Origin: Alphaproteobacteria bacterium
GTDB lineage: Bacteria; Pseudomonadota; Alphaproteobacteria; Sphingomonadales; JAKSBY01
Reading direction: 5' to 3'
Assembly: GCA_021774625.1 (NCBI GenBank)
Contig: JAJFIV010000025.1
Coordinates: forward strand, 1 to 64,000
Length of the DNA: 64,000 bases
A program made the position numbers and the translations under genes. Every line of letters starts with the position of its first letter. Within the stretch, counting starts at the first letter, position 1. Of this stretch, positions 29,565 to 37,845 are shown piece by piece. Below the pieces are notes generated by a model that made no database searches, had not been told where the DNA came from, and was given only the letters and a program-made list of their open reading frames with translations.

Positions 29565-30098
29565 ATGGCAACGCAGAATGACGGCGGCAACAAGAAAAAG
29601 ACTGCGCGCGATAAACCCGGGGCCAAGGCCTCGGCAGAGCCCGCAGCAGTAAAAAAGCCTGTAAGGCCGCGCCGCAAGCCCGGGCAAAGCACGGCTAAAA
29701 GTTCCGCCGGAAGCGCCAGAAAACAGAAAGCAAAGAATAGCAGTCCTACCCCGAAGTCTCAGACAGCCGGCAGCGGCGGCACCGCTGAAAAAGCCGAGGC
29801 AAATGGCAAAACCGGAAATATAGCCGATCATTTATGGCATCTGGTCGCAATGACCGCGTTCATGCTGATCGCGGACATTGTCCTTGTTTTCCTTCTCTTC
29901 CCCCTGGCCGTGATTCAGCTTATTGTTGTTATGATTGATGACAAGCCCAATGAGGAAGTTGAAAGCGTCCTCCTGGTCATCAAGGCTTACATTATCCAAT
30001 GCCTGCATTTTATGATTTTCAGAACCAGGGAAATGCCCTTTCCTTTCAGCCCCTTGCCAAAACCTGACCGCCCGGCTTCTAGAGTCTTTTCTGATTAG
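29565..30098 (+). CDS. DUF4389 membrane protein with a Lys/Ala-rich tail
   Basis: The 177-residue product has a low-complexity N-terminal half (about 1-85) rich in Lys, Ala, Ser and Pro. It then shows the DUF4389 unit: HLWHLVAMTAFMLIADIVLV, a second hydrophobic stretch, and NEEVESVLLVIKAYIIQCLHF. The last residues (after LPKPDRPAS) are read from a foldback repeat, which also supplies the TAG stop at 30096-30098. The native C-terminus may therefore have been altered by insertion. ATG 29565 follows GGGAG. Function unknown. Confidence 0.75.
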   Translation: MATQNDGGNKKKTARDKPGAKASAEPAAVKKPVRPRRKPGQSTAKSSAGSARKQKAKNSSPTPKSQTAGSGGTAEKAEANGKTGNIADHLWHLVAMTAFMLIADIVLVFLLFPLAVIQLIVVMIDDKPNEEVESVLLVIKAYIIQCLHFMIFRTREMPFPFSPLPKPDRPASRVFSD

Positions 30099-30243
30099 GT
30101 TGACGCAATTTGATGACTTGAGGTGGCTGTCCGGACAGGCGCGGCCTGCAGTGCGATGCAGCGCATCGACTGGCGAAAGGCGCCTTGCCATAGAGCAAAA
30201 TCATCCCGGTCAAATGGGTCAACCTAATCAGAAAAGACTCTAG
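30079..30243. repeat. 165-bp foldback element with perfect 26-bp terminal inverted repeats
   Basis: The ends 30079-30104 and 30218-30243 are perfect inverted copies, starting CTAGAGTCTTTTCTGATTAG. A near-palindromic centre (CGATGC AGC GCATCG) means the whole could fold as one long hairpin. It has no coding capacity. It lies between two convergent genes, one ending inside each terminus. A second copy of the end occurs at 57810-57848. This is the shape of a MITE or BIME-type mobile repeat; it may also act as a two-way terminator. No transposase that would move it is in the window. Confidence 0.85.
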
Positions 30244-30653
30244 TCACTGACGGTCAGCCCCTTAAAGACCAGGCGGCAATGATAGGTTTCATTTTCTTCC
30301 ACAAGGCGTGTTTCTGACGATTCGAACTGCAGGTCGACCAGGGCATGACCGGGAATTTTCAGATCCGCGTCATGCAGCCGTTCAATGATGGCGGCGGCAA
30401 TTTCCTTGGATTGACCATAGCCCCCTTCCCGCGACCACAGATTAAAGTTCAGTTCATGTTCCTGCCCGTCAAAAGTTGCACTCTGCCAGGCTTTGACCCG
30501 GTTCTCACCACATTTGACATAGGGATAGACCTCCTCCTCAACCGGCCCGTCATAAATCCGTGCCGGCGACCCCAAAAACGATACTATTTTTTTATCGTGT
30601 GACAGCGCCGTTAAAATCACCCTTTGTAATGGCCAAGATGCGTCGATACCCAT
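30240..30653 (-). CDS. Orphan DUF3168 tail protein (GTA/phage-like)
   Basis: The 137-residue product matches the DUF3168 tail-completion family found in phages and gene transfer agents. It shows the PYVKCGENRVKAWQS block and NFNLWSREGGYGQSKEIAAAIIERLHDA. No other head or tail gene is nearby, so it may be a leftover of a GTA or prophage cluster, or it belongs to a split cluster elsewhere. Its TAG stop lies in the terminal repeat of the foldback element. Confidence 0.75.
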   Translation of the reverse strand: MGIDASWPLQRVILTALSHDKKIVSFLGSPARIYDGPVEEEVYPYVKCGENRVKAWQSATFDGQEHELNFNLWSREGGYGQSKEIAAAIIERLHDADLKIPGHALVDLQFESSETRLVEENETYHCRLVFKGLTVSD

Positions 30654-30702
30654 GTTTGTCCCTCATATGTTTGGATTCCTCTCCGGGCTTTGCTGTTTTC
30701 AC

Positions 30703-30724
30703 AAAAAAACCCGCCGAAGCGGGC
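30703..30724 (-). terminator. Terminator of the hypothetical gene at 30766-31302
   Basis: On the minus strand GCCCGC, loop TTCG, GCGGGT is followed by seven T residues. It lies 42-63 bp after that gene's stop and is a strong intrinsic terminator. Confidence 0.88.
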
Positions 30725-30765
30725 TGGAGTGGAATCGATCTATATTAACCAAATAGGTACATTAT

Positions 30766-31302
30766 TTATCCTAATGTGTCAATATTATACGTTGGCGAAT
30801 AATAAATATTTTCGAAAATTCTCATCCCCGTGATGAATTGCTGCCGGGACCAGCCATTTTGTTTTCCGGCTTTTTTGTCAAGCTGCGAAAAAGCCACCCC
30901 ATTCAGGATAAAATCCAGTACGGGGACAGCTTCCAGCCCTTGCGCCGCCATTTCTGCGCACCATTGATGATAACGGTGTTTCGCTGACAGGCCGGTCACG
31001 GCATGGCCATCCCCGGCCACATACCGGGGACCACGGCTGCGCCTGGTAAATTTAAAAGAATGCAATTTAACGCTATGACCCTGAAAATTTTCCACCAATG
31101 CTAAAAAAGCATAAGCTGCTATGGACTCGCGATAATTGAGAATTCCATTGCGCACAAATCGCAGGATTGTTTTTTCCGCCGAACGGCGCCTGGTAATGGC
31201 CGGGCAAAACGGCGCAGCAATATTCTGCGCCGTGCCTGTTTCCCTGCCCCGCCCGCTTTCAATAGTCGTCTCACGGATACGATTCTTTTTATCCTGTTTC
31301 AT
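30766..31302 (-). CDS. Hypothetical protein divergent from the LexA-like regulator
   Basis: The 178-residue product is basic and unrecognised. The first 45 residues are rich in Arg and Lys and look disordered. The remainder is mixed helical with aromatic and His-rich patches (KLHSFKFTRRSRGPRYV; KHRYHQWCAEMAAQ). No catalytic motif is evident. It shares a 150-bp promoter region with the S24 regulator and a good terminator follows, so it is likely expressed. Its position next to a repressor and a DUF3168 gene suggests a phage-derived or accessory origin. Confidence 0.5.
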   Translation of the reverse strand: MKQDKKNRIRETTIESGRGRETGTAQNIAAPFCPAITRRRSAEKTILRFVRNGILNYRESIAAYAFLALVENFQGHSVKLHSFKFTRRSRGPRYVAGDGHAVTGLSAKHRYHQWCAEMAAQGLEAVPVLDFILNGVAFSQLDKKAGKQNGWSRQQFITGMRIFENIYYSPTYNIDTLG

Positions 31303-31361
31303 TTAATACAGCCCCGGTAAATTGCTATTATTATTTTTAATACAACTTTAGATATCACTAT

Positions 31362-31397
31362 AATAGGTTTTTTCCTATTTGCAAGATAATTCCTATT
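31362..31397. promoter_or_regulatory. Candidate operators of the S24 regulator
   Basis: AATAGG and CCTATT (31362-31367, 31374-31379) form an inverted repeat with a 6-bp T spacer, and a third CCTATT follows at 31392-31397. They lie in the AT-rich divergent promoter region between the hypothetical gene and the LexA-like gene, where an autorepressor would bind. Confidence 0.45.
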
Positions 31398-31452
31398 GCG
31401 CCAAAAAAGAAAGCTGTTATGGTTAACAAACAGGGGTAAAGGGTTTTAGTGT

Positions 31453-32139
31453 ATGAAAAAAACCTTGGCATCAGAAAGCGTGAGGTTCAGGCTTGATCAA
31501 CTTATACGGGAAAATCAGAATGACGATTATGCCTCCGTATCAAGTCTGATTGGCAGAAACCGGGCTTATATTCAGCAATTCATCAAGCGCGGTGTTCCAA
31601 AAAGACTGCCGGAGCCTGAACGCCGGATTCTGGCGGAATATTTTGGTGTTCCGGAAACCGATCTTGGCGCCCTGCCCCCGGCACATCAGGACTATCTCAA
31701 TCCGCAACAGAGTTACAAGACGGGCGGCCTGACCTTTGTTCCGGCCTTTGATGTCAATGCCAGCGCGGGCGACGGCAGCCTGATTGAATGCGACGCCGTG
31801 GAAGATTTTTGGCCCTTCCGCTCCGACTGGCTTGCGGCCCTTACCACTACAGATCCAAAAAACCTCGCGATCATTGCCGTAAAGGGGGATTCCATGTTCC
31901 CGACCCTCGCCAATGATGATCGCATCCTGGTGGATACGGGCTGCCGGACACCCGTCCGCGACGGCATCTATGTTTTGCGGAACGAAGGGGTCCTGCATGT
32001 CAAACGCATATCCGCGCACCCGGTCAAAAACACCCTTACAATCCGCAGCGACAATACGCTTTATGAATCATGGCCGGACTGCGCCCCCGAGGATGTCGAT
32101 ATTATCGGCAAGGTCGTCTGGATCAGCCGGCCGTTATAG
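31453..32139 (+). CDS. LexA-like HTH/S24 peptidase transcriptional regulator
   Basis: The 228-residue protein has a N-terminal helix-turn-helix region (about 12-70; SLIGRNRAYIQQFIKRGVPK) and a C-terminal S24 autopeptidase domain. The nucleophile is the Ser of VKGDSMFPTL near 145, and the Lys is in LHVKRI near 184. Such proteins act like CI or LexA: they repress, and may self-cleave in response to RecA. An AlaGly-type site (NASAG near 103) is present. It is the divergent neighbour of an unknown gene, likely phage-related. Confidence 0.86.
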   Translation: MKKTLASESVRFRLDQLIRENQNDDYASVSSLIGRNRAYIQQFIKRGVPKRLPEPERRILAEYFGVPETDLGALPPAHQDYLNPQQSYKTGGLTFVPAFDVNASAGDGSLIECDAVEDFWPFRSDWLAALTTTDPKNLAIIAVKGDSMFPTLANDDRILVDTGCRTPVRDGIYVLRNEGVLHVKRISAHPVKNTLTIRSDNTLYESWPDCAPEDVDIIGKVVWISRPL

Positions 32140-32140
32140 A

Positions 32141-32166
32141 AAAAGGCCGGAGCAAACGCCCCGGCC
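32141..32166 (-). terminator. Terminator of the rplM-rpsI operon
   Basis: On the minus strand GGCCGG and CCGGCC form a stem and are followed by TTTTT. It lies 41 bp after the rpsI stop and beyond the end of the S24 gene on the other strand. Confidence 0.8.
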
Positions 32167-32206
32167 GATAATTCTTGCTGAACTGAAGATTCCGATACTC
32201 GGTGTC

Positions 32207-32710
32207 TTAGCGTTTGGAGAACTGGAAGCTTCTGCGGGCCTTGCGCCTGCCGTATTTTTTCCGTTCAACCACGCGGGAATCACGGGTCAGGAATCCGGCC
32301 GCTTTGAGCGGACCGCGAAGCGCCGGTTCAAACAGCGTCAGCGCCTTTGAAATACCGTGTTTCACCGCGCCGGCCTGACCGGACAGACCGCCGCCCTTGA
32401 CCGTGCACTCCACATCATACTGACCTTCGCGGCCCGCCACCTGAAAGGGCTGGCCGACAATCAGACGCAGCGTAGGACGGGCAAAATAAACATCCTGATC
32501 ACGGCCGTTGACCGTGATCCGGCCGGCGCCCGGCTTGATCCAGACCCGGGCCACCGCATCCTTACGCTTGCCGGTCGCATAGGAACGGCCCTGGGCGTCG
32601 ATCACCGGCTGGCGTTCGATCACTTCTTCTTCGCCTGTGCCGGTATCGCCGCCTGCGGCTTCGGCGGTCAGATCCTTCAAATCTTCGAGGGTTTTTGCTT
32701 CTTCCGCCAT
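32207..32710 (-). CDS. rpsI: 30S ribosomal protein S9
   Basis: The 167-residue protein has a N-terminal extension of about 35 acidic residues, common in Alphaproteobacteria, before the conserved core ([19 protein letters not shown]). It ends with the invariant [23 protein letters not shown] tail (last residues contact P-site tRNA). It starts 2 bp after rplM, in the usual rplM-rpsI order. Confidence 0.98.
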   Translation of the reverse strand: MAEEAKTLEDLKDLTAEAAGGDTGTGEEEVIERQPVIDAQGRSYATGKRKDAVARVWIKPGAGRITVNGRDQDVYFARPTLRLIVGQPFQVAGREGQYDVECTVKGGGLSGQAGAVKHGISKALTLFEPALRGPLKAAGFLTRDSRVVERKKYGRRKARRSFQFSKR

Positions 32711-32712
32711 GG

Positions 32713-33177
32713 TTATGCGCTCCTGGTATTTTTGCTGTTCATGGATGCCACATCCAGTATTTCCGGCTGCTGGGCTTCATGCGGATGCTCGGCCCCGGCA
32801 TAGACCCGGAGATTCTTCATCTGGGCGCGGCCAAGGGGTCCGCTGGGAACCATCCGTTCCACCGCCTTGACAATAACGCGCTCGGGAAATTTGCCTTCAA
32901 GGATTTCACCGGCGGTTTTGGATTTTATGCCGCCGGGATAACCGGTATGGCGGTAATAAATCTTGTCCTGCAATTTCCGGCCGGTCAGTTTGATTTTACC
33001 GGCATTGATGACAATGACATGATCCCCGCAATCGATGTGCGGCGTATAAATAGGCTTGTGCTTGCCGCGAAGGCGGGTTGCGATGATGGCGGCAAGCCGG
33101 CCCAGAACCAGGCCTTCCGCATCCACGATCAGCCACTTTTTTTCAACCTCAGCCGTTTTGGCCGAAAAGGTTTTCAT
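32713..33177 (-). CDS. rplM: 50S ribosomal protein L13
   Basis: The 154-residue protein is of normal length and contains [25 protein letters not shown] and HTGYPGG. It is first in the rplM-rpsI operon and has a recognisable sigma-70 promoter 42-69 bp upstream. Confidence 0.98.
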   Translation of the reverse strand: MKTFSAKTAEVEKKWLIVDAEGLVLGRLAAIIATRLRGKHKPIYTPHIDCGDHVIVINAGKIKLTGRKLQDKIYYRHTGYPGGIKSKTAGEILEGKFPERVIVKAVERMVPSGPLGRAQMKNLRVYAGAEHPHEAQQPEILDVASMNSKNTRSA

Positions 33178-33218
33178 TGCGCAGTCCTTTATTCAAAAAA
33201 TAAACGAATTCGGCGCGG

Positions 33219-33246
33219 ACTATAACGCGGCCAATCCGATAGTCAA
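33219..33246 (-). promoter_or_regulatory. Sigma-70 promoter of rplM-rpsI
   Basis: On the minus strand TTGACT (33246-33241) and TATAGT (33224-33219) are separated by 16 bp. They lie upstream of the rplM ATG at 33177, a likely strong promoter for the ribosomal pair. Confidence 0.75.
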
Positions 33247-33286
33247 TGAAAAAACAACATGAAAAGAAGAACTTACGTATAAGGTA

Positions 33287-33613
33287 TTATGATACCGTTT
33301 GTTGATCGATCCAGTCAAGATAGGCGGGCAGCCCGCCGGCAATGTCCCAGACCGTCACACAGGGAATTGCATAAGAATGCAGGGCCGATATCCTTTTGAT
33401 CGCCCGCTCCGCCGCCTCACGCCGGGTTTTCATCAGGATGGCCACTTCCCCGGCTTCCTCGACCGCACCCTCCCAGCGGTAGACGGCGTGCATATGCGGG
33501 AGGATATTGGCGCAGGCAATCAGTTTTTCCTCAACCAGCGTGCGGCACAACCCTTTAGCCTCATCCAGGTTTCCGGCTGTCACATAAAGCGTAACATGGT
33601 TTTTTTCAGACAT
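33287..33613 (-). CDS. cutA: Divalent-cation tolerance protein CutA
   Basis: The 108-residue protein matches CutA1: LIACANILPHMHAVYRWEG and EVAILMKTRREAAERAIKRISALHSYAIPCV. It forms a PII-like trimer linked to copper tolerance, though its true role is unsettled. ATG 33613 overlaps the 3' end of ctaA by 8 bp; the longer open frame reads ctaA in another frame. Confidence 0.94.
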   Translation of the reverse strand: MSEKNHVTLYVTAGNLDEAKGLCRTLVEEKLIACANILPHMHAVYRWEGAVEEAGEVAILMKTRREAAERAIKRISALHSYAIPCVTVWDIAGGLPAYLDWIDQQTVS

Positions 33614-34652
33614 GGTTCCGTTCCCTGCCGCGTACCGTGTAGAGGAAAAATATGCTGCCTGCCAGCACCATAACGCCACCCGCCTGATGCAACGTGCCCA
33701 GTGCCACCGGCACCACATGGATCAAGGTCAGAATGCCCAGTATGATTTGCAGCAACAGCGATGCCAGCACGACGCCGGCGGCCACTTTGATGTCTTTTTC
33801 ATAGACGCCCCGAAATACATGATGACCAAGGATAAACCCGTAAACCAGCAGGAGATAGGCAAGCAGACGATGATTGAACTGCACGGTCAGCAGCGATTCC
33901 GTGAAATTCAGCCAAAACGGCTGCATGGTGAATAAACCGCGGGGAACAAGGGCGCCTTCCATCAGCGGCCATGTGTTGTAAACAAAACCGGCCTTCAGTC
34001 CCGCGACCAGCCCGCCATGCGCCAGTTGCAGAAAAACCAGGGCGACCAGACCCGTTGCCCAGAGCCGCAATTTGACCGCCCCTGCCCTGTCCTTTGGCCG
34101 CAGCAGACTGAGCGCCACCCACAGGATGGCCGCAAAAATAACCAGCGCCAGCATCAGATGCGCCGTGAGACGGTAATGGCTGACATCGGGCCGGTCAATC
34201 AGCCCGGATTTGACCATCCACCAGCCGAGCAGCCCCTGAAATCCGCCCAGAAGAAGAAGCCCGATCAGCTTCGGTTTGTGGCCGGATTTGATTCGCCCCC
34301 CCAGCCAGAACCAGAGCAATGGAATGGCAAAGGCGAAACCGATAAACCGGCCCAGCAGCCTGTGGGCATATTCCCACCAGTAAATGGCCTTGAATTCAGC
34401 AAGGTCCATGCCGCGGTTGACTTTCTGAAATTCCGGATATTGCTGATAAGCCGCAAACTCTTCCCGCCATTCCGCATCGGACAAAGGCGGGATGATGCCC
34501 CGCACCGGCTGCCAGTCGGTCATGGACAGCCCCGATTCCGTCAGCCGCGTCGCCCCGCCGACAACGATCATGACAAAGACAAGCAGGACCATACCCACCA
34601 GCCACAAACCGATGGCGCGATCATCTTTGTTAATTGTTGTGATAACAGACAT
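33606..34652 (-). CDS. ctaA: Heme A synthase CtaA
   Basis: The 348-residue membrane protein has eight hydrophobic helices. Conserved heme-ligand histidines lie in EYAHRLLGR, NHRLLAY and LHQAGG contexts. The GGATRLTESGLSMTDW segment follows the first helix. It converts heme O to heme A for cytochrome aa3 oxidase. Other cox genes are not in this window. cutA follows with overlap. Confidence 0.95.
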   Translation of the reverse strand: MSVITTINKDDRAIGLWLVGMVLLVFVMIVVGGATRLTESGLSMTDWQPVRGIIPPLSDAEWREEFAAYQQYPEFQKVNRGMDLAEFKAIYWWEYAHRLLGRFIGFAFAIPLLWFWLGGRIKSGHKPKLIGLLLLGGFQGLLGWWMVKSGLIDRPDVSHYRLTAHLMLALVIFAAILWVALSLLRPKDRAGAVKLRLWATGLVALVFLQLAHGGLVAGLKAGFVYNTWPLMEGALVPRGLFTMQPFWLNFTESLLTVQFNHRLLAYLLLVYGFILGHHVFRGVYEKDIKVAAGVVLASLLLQIILGILTLIHVVPVALGTLHQAGGVMVLAGSIFFLYTVRGRERNHV

Positions 34653-34727
34653 GCCGCCTTGCTACCCCGTCCCGGCGGGGCTGACAAGGGACGTGTCAGG
34701 GACATCTCGCCGCATGGGCTGCGGCAA

Positions 34728-35150
34728 TCAGTCGTCGCGGTGGACTTTTTCCAGCCGTTCGTGCTGTTCCTGCGCTTCGATGGTCATGGTGGCGATGGGC
34801 CGGGCATCCAGGCGCTGCAGGCTGATGGGTTCGCCGGTCACCTGACAATAACCATATTCGCCTTCATCAATCCGCTTCAGGGCGGCATCTATTTTGGCGA
34901 TCAGTTTGCGCTGACGGTCGCGGGTGCGAAGCTCCACCGACCAGTCGGTTTCCGAGGATGCGCGGTCGGCAATATCCGGCTCCCGCAGATTGTCCTGCTG
35001 CAGATTTTGCAGGGTTTCCGCGGAATCCTTAATAATCTCCTCGCGCCAGTCCAAAAGCTTGCGCCGGAAATATTCGAGCTGTCGGGGGTTCATGAACTCT
35101 TCATCCGGTGACGGACGATAATCGGGCGATAACTCCAGGCCCATACGCAT
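34728..35150 (-). CDS. dksA: RNA polymerase-binding transcription factor DksA
   Basis: The 140-residue protein has the DksA coiled coil (about 30-100) and the C-terminal GYCQVTGEPISLQRLDARPIA region. Only one of the usual four zinc-finger cysteines remains, typical of many alphaproteobacterial DksA. It binds in the RNA polymerase secondary channel with ppGpp. It is separated by 107 bp from fliX and likely has its own promoter. Confidence 0.94.
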   Translation of the reverse strand: MRMGLELSPDYRPSPDEEFMNPRQLEYFRRKLLDWREEIIKDSAETLQNLQQDNLREPDIADRASSETDWSVELRTRDRQRKLIAKIDAALKRIDEGEYGYCQVTGEPISLQRLDARPIATMTIEAQEQHERLEKVHRDD

Positions 35151-35257
35151 TCTCCACCTCGCTGTCTGCTACTAACGCCTTGCCGGTACCGGTTGAATCA
35201 CTACACGGCGGTGTCGGTATATAAGGGGTTGTTCGCGTATAAGCAAGCATGGAAGCG

Positions 35258-35686
35258 TTAAATTTTGCTTTCCAGTTTGGCGATTTCCACTTCGGCTCTG
35301 AGTTCGATATCATCCAGGATCGCCGCCAGCGCCGGGTCGGTGAAATCTTCCCGCCTGTTGCGCGCCAGATTGGCCAGTTGCCGGAGTTTTACCGGCGATA
35401 CGCTGCCCAGAAGAATGCCGCGGCGCACATCCTCCAGCATATCCAGCATATCGCTGGCCCTGGCGAGGCCTTTGGATTTTCCGCTTCTGGCGTCCGGCGC
35501 TTCCTGCAGGGAAAGCAGGGCGTCAATCGGCGTCAGCGGAACGGCTTTTGCCGTTTGCCCGCTGGAAGAAACCTCACGGCCCTCGCCCGAAGGAATAGCC
35601 GCACTGAAAGCGGCGCCGCCGCCGGCGCGTTTTTCGCTTTTCCTGGTCGAAGAGGTCTTGATCTGGCCGGGGCCGGTTACTTTCAT
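35258..35686 (-). CDS. fliX: Flagellar assembly regulator FliX
   Basis: The 142-residue protein has a disordered N-terminus (about 1-55), then the FliX core with TPIDALLSLQE and MLDMLEDVRRGILLG and ends in a helical LADDIELRAEVEIAKL-like stretch. In Caulobacter FliX links basal-body assembly to activity of the sigma-54 activator FlbD. It diverges from flgI with a sigma-54-type promoter between them, as in Caulobacter. Confidence 0.88.
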   Translation of the reverse strand: MKVTGPGQIKTSSTRKSEKRAGGGAAFSAAIPSGEGREVSSSGQTAKAVPLTPIDALLSLQEAPDARSGKSKGLARASDMLDMLEDVRRGILLGSVSPVKLRQLANLARNRREDFTDPALAAILDDIELRAEVEIAKLESKI

Positions 35687-35832
35687 CGGTGCCGTCCGCT
35701 GATGTTACGAAATAGGTAAGAGCTGCCTAAAGCATGGGCAATTCCTTCCGCTCTTGCAAGCCGGAATATCACATCAAAGGTTAAGCCCCGGCTAAAGGCC
35801 TTATATTCCCTCAGGTTTTCAAAAGACCGGAG

Positions 35833-35850
35833 TTGGCACGGTTTTCGCTT
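35833..35850 (+). promoter_or_regulatory. Sigma-54-type promoter upstream of flgI
   Basis: TTGGCACG...CGCTT gives GG (35835-35836) and GC (35847-35848) exactly 10 bp apart, the -24/-12 hallmark of sigma-54 promoters. It lies 38 bp upstream of the flgI ATG. This fits FliX/FlbD-dependent flagellar control. Confidence 0.7.
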
Positions 35851-35887
35851 GTAGGGAGATGCTGGAATTCCTTTTGGAGTCATTACG

Positions 35888-37021
35888 ATGCAAGCCAGAA
35901 CGCTGAAATCGGTCTTAATCGCTAACACGCTGTTGGCTGTTTTTCTCTTTTTAATCCCCACGTTGCCGGCGGATGCGGCTTCACGGATCAAGGATATTGT
36001 CGCCGTCGAAGGCGTGCGCGAGAATCAGCTTGTGGGGTATGGCCTTGTTGTCGGCCTTGACGGCACCGGGGATACACTGAGAAACGCGCCTTTCACCCAG
36101 CAAAGCCTGGAAGCCATGCTGGAACGTCTCGGGATCAATACCCGCGATGTGGAAATGAAGACAGACAATGTGGCGGCGGTGATGGTCACCGCCCGCCTGC
36201 CGGCCTTTTCGCGGCCCGGAAACACCATGGACGTTACGGTCAGCGCCATGGGTGATGCCGAGGATCTCAGGGGCGGCACGTTGCTGGTTACGCCTTTACT
36301 GGGCGCCGACGGCGAAGTTTATGCCGTGGCCCAGGGACCGGTCGCAATCGCCGGCTTTTCCGCAGGCGGTGATGCCGCCAGTGTCACACAAGGGGTTCCA
36401 ACATCAGGCCGAATCGCCAATGGCGGGATTGTTGAAAGGGAAGTGCAGTTTGATCTCAACCGGATGTCTTCCCTGCGGCTGTCCCTGCGCAATCCGGATT
36501 TCACGACCGCCCAGCGCATAGTCAGCGCCATTAACGAGCATATGGGCATGCCGCTTGCGGAATCCACGGACTCAGGCACCATAAAACTGGAAAGGCCTGC
36601 TTCCCTGCCGATGGATATGGTCCAGCTGCTGACCAGGATTGAGCAGTTGGTTGTCGAACCTGACCAGCGCGCCCGGGTGATCATCGATGAAACGTCGGGC
36701 ATTATCGTCATGGGCCATGAGGTCCGGGTTTCGACCGTTGCCATCGCCCAGGGCAATCTTACCATCCGCATTACAGAAACGCCGCAGGTGTCCCAGCCCG
36801 CCCCCTTTGCAGACCAGGGCGAGACGGTGGTGGTCCCCCGCACCGATGTGGAAGTGGATGACAGTTCCGACGAACGGCTCGCCATTGTCTCGTCGGGGGT
36901 CAGCCTTCAGGACCTGGTGGACAGTCTGAATGCTCTTGGCATCGGCCCGCGCGACATGATTTCCATTCTGCAGGCGATCAAATCCGCCGGCGCCCTGCAA
37001 GCAGATATCGAGGTGATGTAA
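35888..37021 (+). CDS. flgI: Flagellar P-ring protein FlgI
   Basis: The 377-residue protein has a signal peptide (about 1-30, ending ADAAS), followed by RIKDIVAVEGVRENQLVGYGLVVGL and other conserved FlgI blocks to TIRITETPQVSQPAPF and the end ALQADIEVM. It builds the periplasmic P-ring bushing around the rod. TGGAG lies before the ATG. It shares its last base with the start of flgJ. Confidence 0.97.
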   Translation: MQARTLKSVLIANTLLAVFLFLIPTLPADAASRIKDIVAVEGVRENQLVGYGLVVGLDGTGDTLRNAPFTQQSLEAMLERLGINTRDVEMKTDNVAAVMVTARLPAFSRPGNTMDVTVSAMGDAEDLRGGTLLVTPLLGADGEVYAVAQGPVAIAGFSAGGDAASVTQGVPTSGRIANGGIVEREVQFDLNRMSSLRLSLRNPDFTTAQRIVSAINEHMGMPLAESTDSGTIKLERPASLPMDMVQLLTRIEQLVVEPDQRARVIIDETSGIIVMGHEVRVSTVAIAQGNLTIRITETPQVSQPAPFADQGETVVVPRTDVEVDDSSDERLAIVSSGVSLQDLVDSLNALGIGPRDMISILQAIKSAGALQADIEVM

Positions 37022-37338
37022 TGGAACTCAATGTCCTGCAAACCGCACAGCTCCAGCTTGGCCATGCCAAGGCGCAGCAGGCCGCCCAGAAAACCCTGAC
37101 GGCCGAGGATGCCCGTAAAGCCGCGGAAGAATTTGAAGCCCTGTTCCTGGCGCAGATGCTGGCGCCCATGTTTAACACCATTTCAACTGACGGTCCCTTT
37201 GGCGGCGGCCATTCCGAAACCATCTACCGCTCGATGATGGTCGATGAGTTAGGCAAGGCCACCATGCAGAATGGCGGCATTGGTATTGCAGATAACGTTA
37301 TGCGGGAAATTCTCCGCGCACAGGAGTTGGCACAATGA
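37021..37338 (+). CDS. flgJ: Rod-binding protein FlgJ, short form
   Basis: The 105-residue product contains only the rod-binding N domain: ARKAAEEFEALFLAQML and GPFGGGHSETIYRSMMVDELGK. The muramidase half of enteric FlgJ is absent, as is usual in Alphaproteobacteria, where a separate enzyme clears peptidoglycan. It overlaps flgI and the next gene, so translation is coupled. Confidence 0.92.
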   Translation: MELNVLQTAQLQLGHAKAQQAAQKTLTAEDARKAAEEFEALFLAQMLAPMFNTISTDGPFGGGHSETIYRSMMVDELGKATMQNGGIGIADNVMREILRAQELAQ

Positions 37339-37802
37339 ACGCACCTCACTCGGCCCTTGCTGAAAATAATGCGCACGGCGGTATCGCCGCGCGTCTGATC
37401 GGAACCACAAAAGATTTGATCAGCGTCCTTGAGCGGGAAAACAGCCTGCTGGAATCCCGCAGGCCACAGGAAGTCAAGCCCCTGCAGGCGGAAAAAACCC
37501 GCCTCGCCGCGCAGTATCGGGACGACATGAAAACGGTCAAACGCAACAAGGCGCTGTTGGGGCCGGACGGCTCGCTTGTTCGCCTTGAACTGGAGGCGGC
37601 AACCGAACGGTTTCAGGAAGCGCTGAAAAATCACGGACGCATCCTTTTACGCAAGAAAAGCATCAGCGAGGGCATGATCCATGCCATCGGCGCCGAAGTG
37701 GAACGCCAGAAAAGACCGGTCCAGAATTATACGCCGGGCGCAATGACGCACAAGCCTGCCCCCTCCTCCCCGACCTCCATCGCGTTGAATGAAGTGATCT
37801 AG
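37335..37802 (+). CDS. FlgN-like flagellar chaperone
   Basis: The 155-residue protein is mainly long helices (about 20-130: LIGTTKDLISVLERENSLLESRRP, then KTRLAAQYRDDMKTV). That is the FlgN arrangement: a coiled helical chaperone for hook-associated proteins FlgK/FlgL. It overlaps flgJ by 4 bp. A proline/serine-rich tail follows. Family assignment rests on pattern and context. Confidence 0.7.
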   Translation: MNAPHSALAENNAHGGIAARLIGTTKDLISVLERENSLLESRRPQEVKPLQAEKTRLAAQYRDDMKTVKRNKALLGPDGSLVRLELEAATERFQEALKNHGRILLRKKSISEGMIHAIGAEVERQKRPVQNYTPGAMTHKPAPSSPTSIALNEVI

Positions 37803-37845
37803 CCGCGGCAGCCCGGTCCGCCGCATACACCCTACGCAAGGTGCC

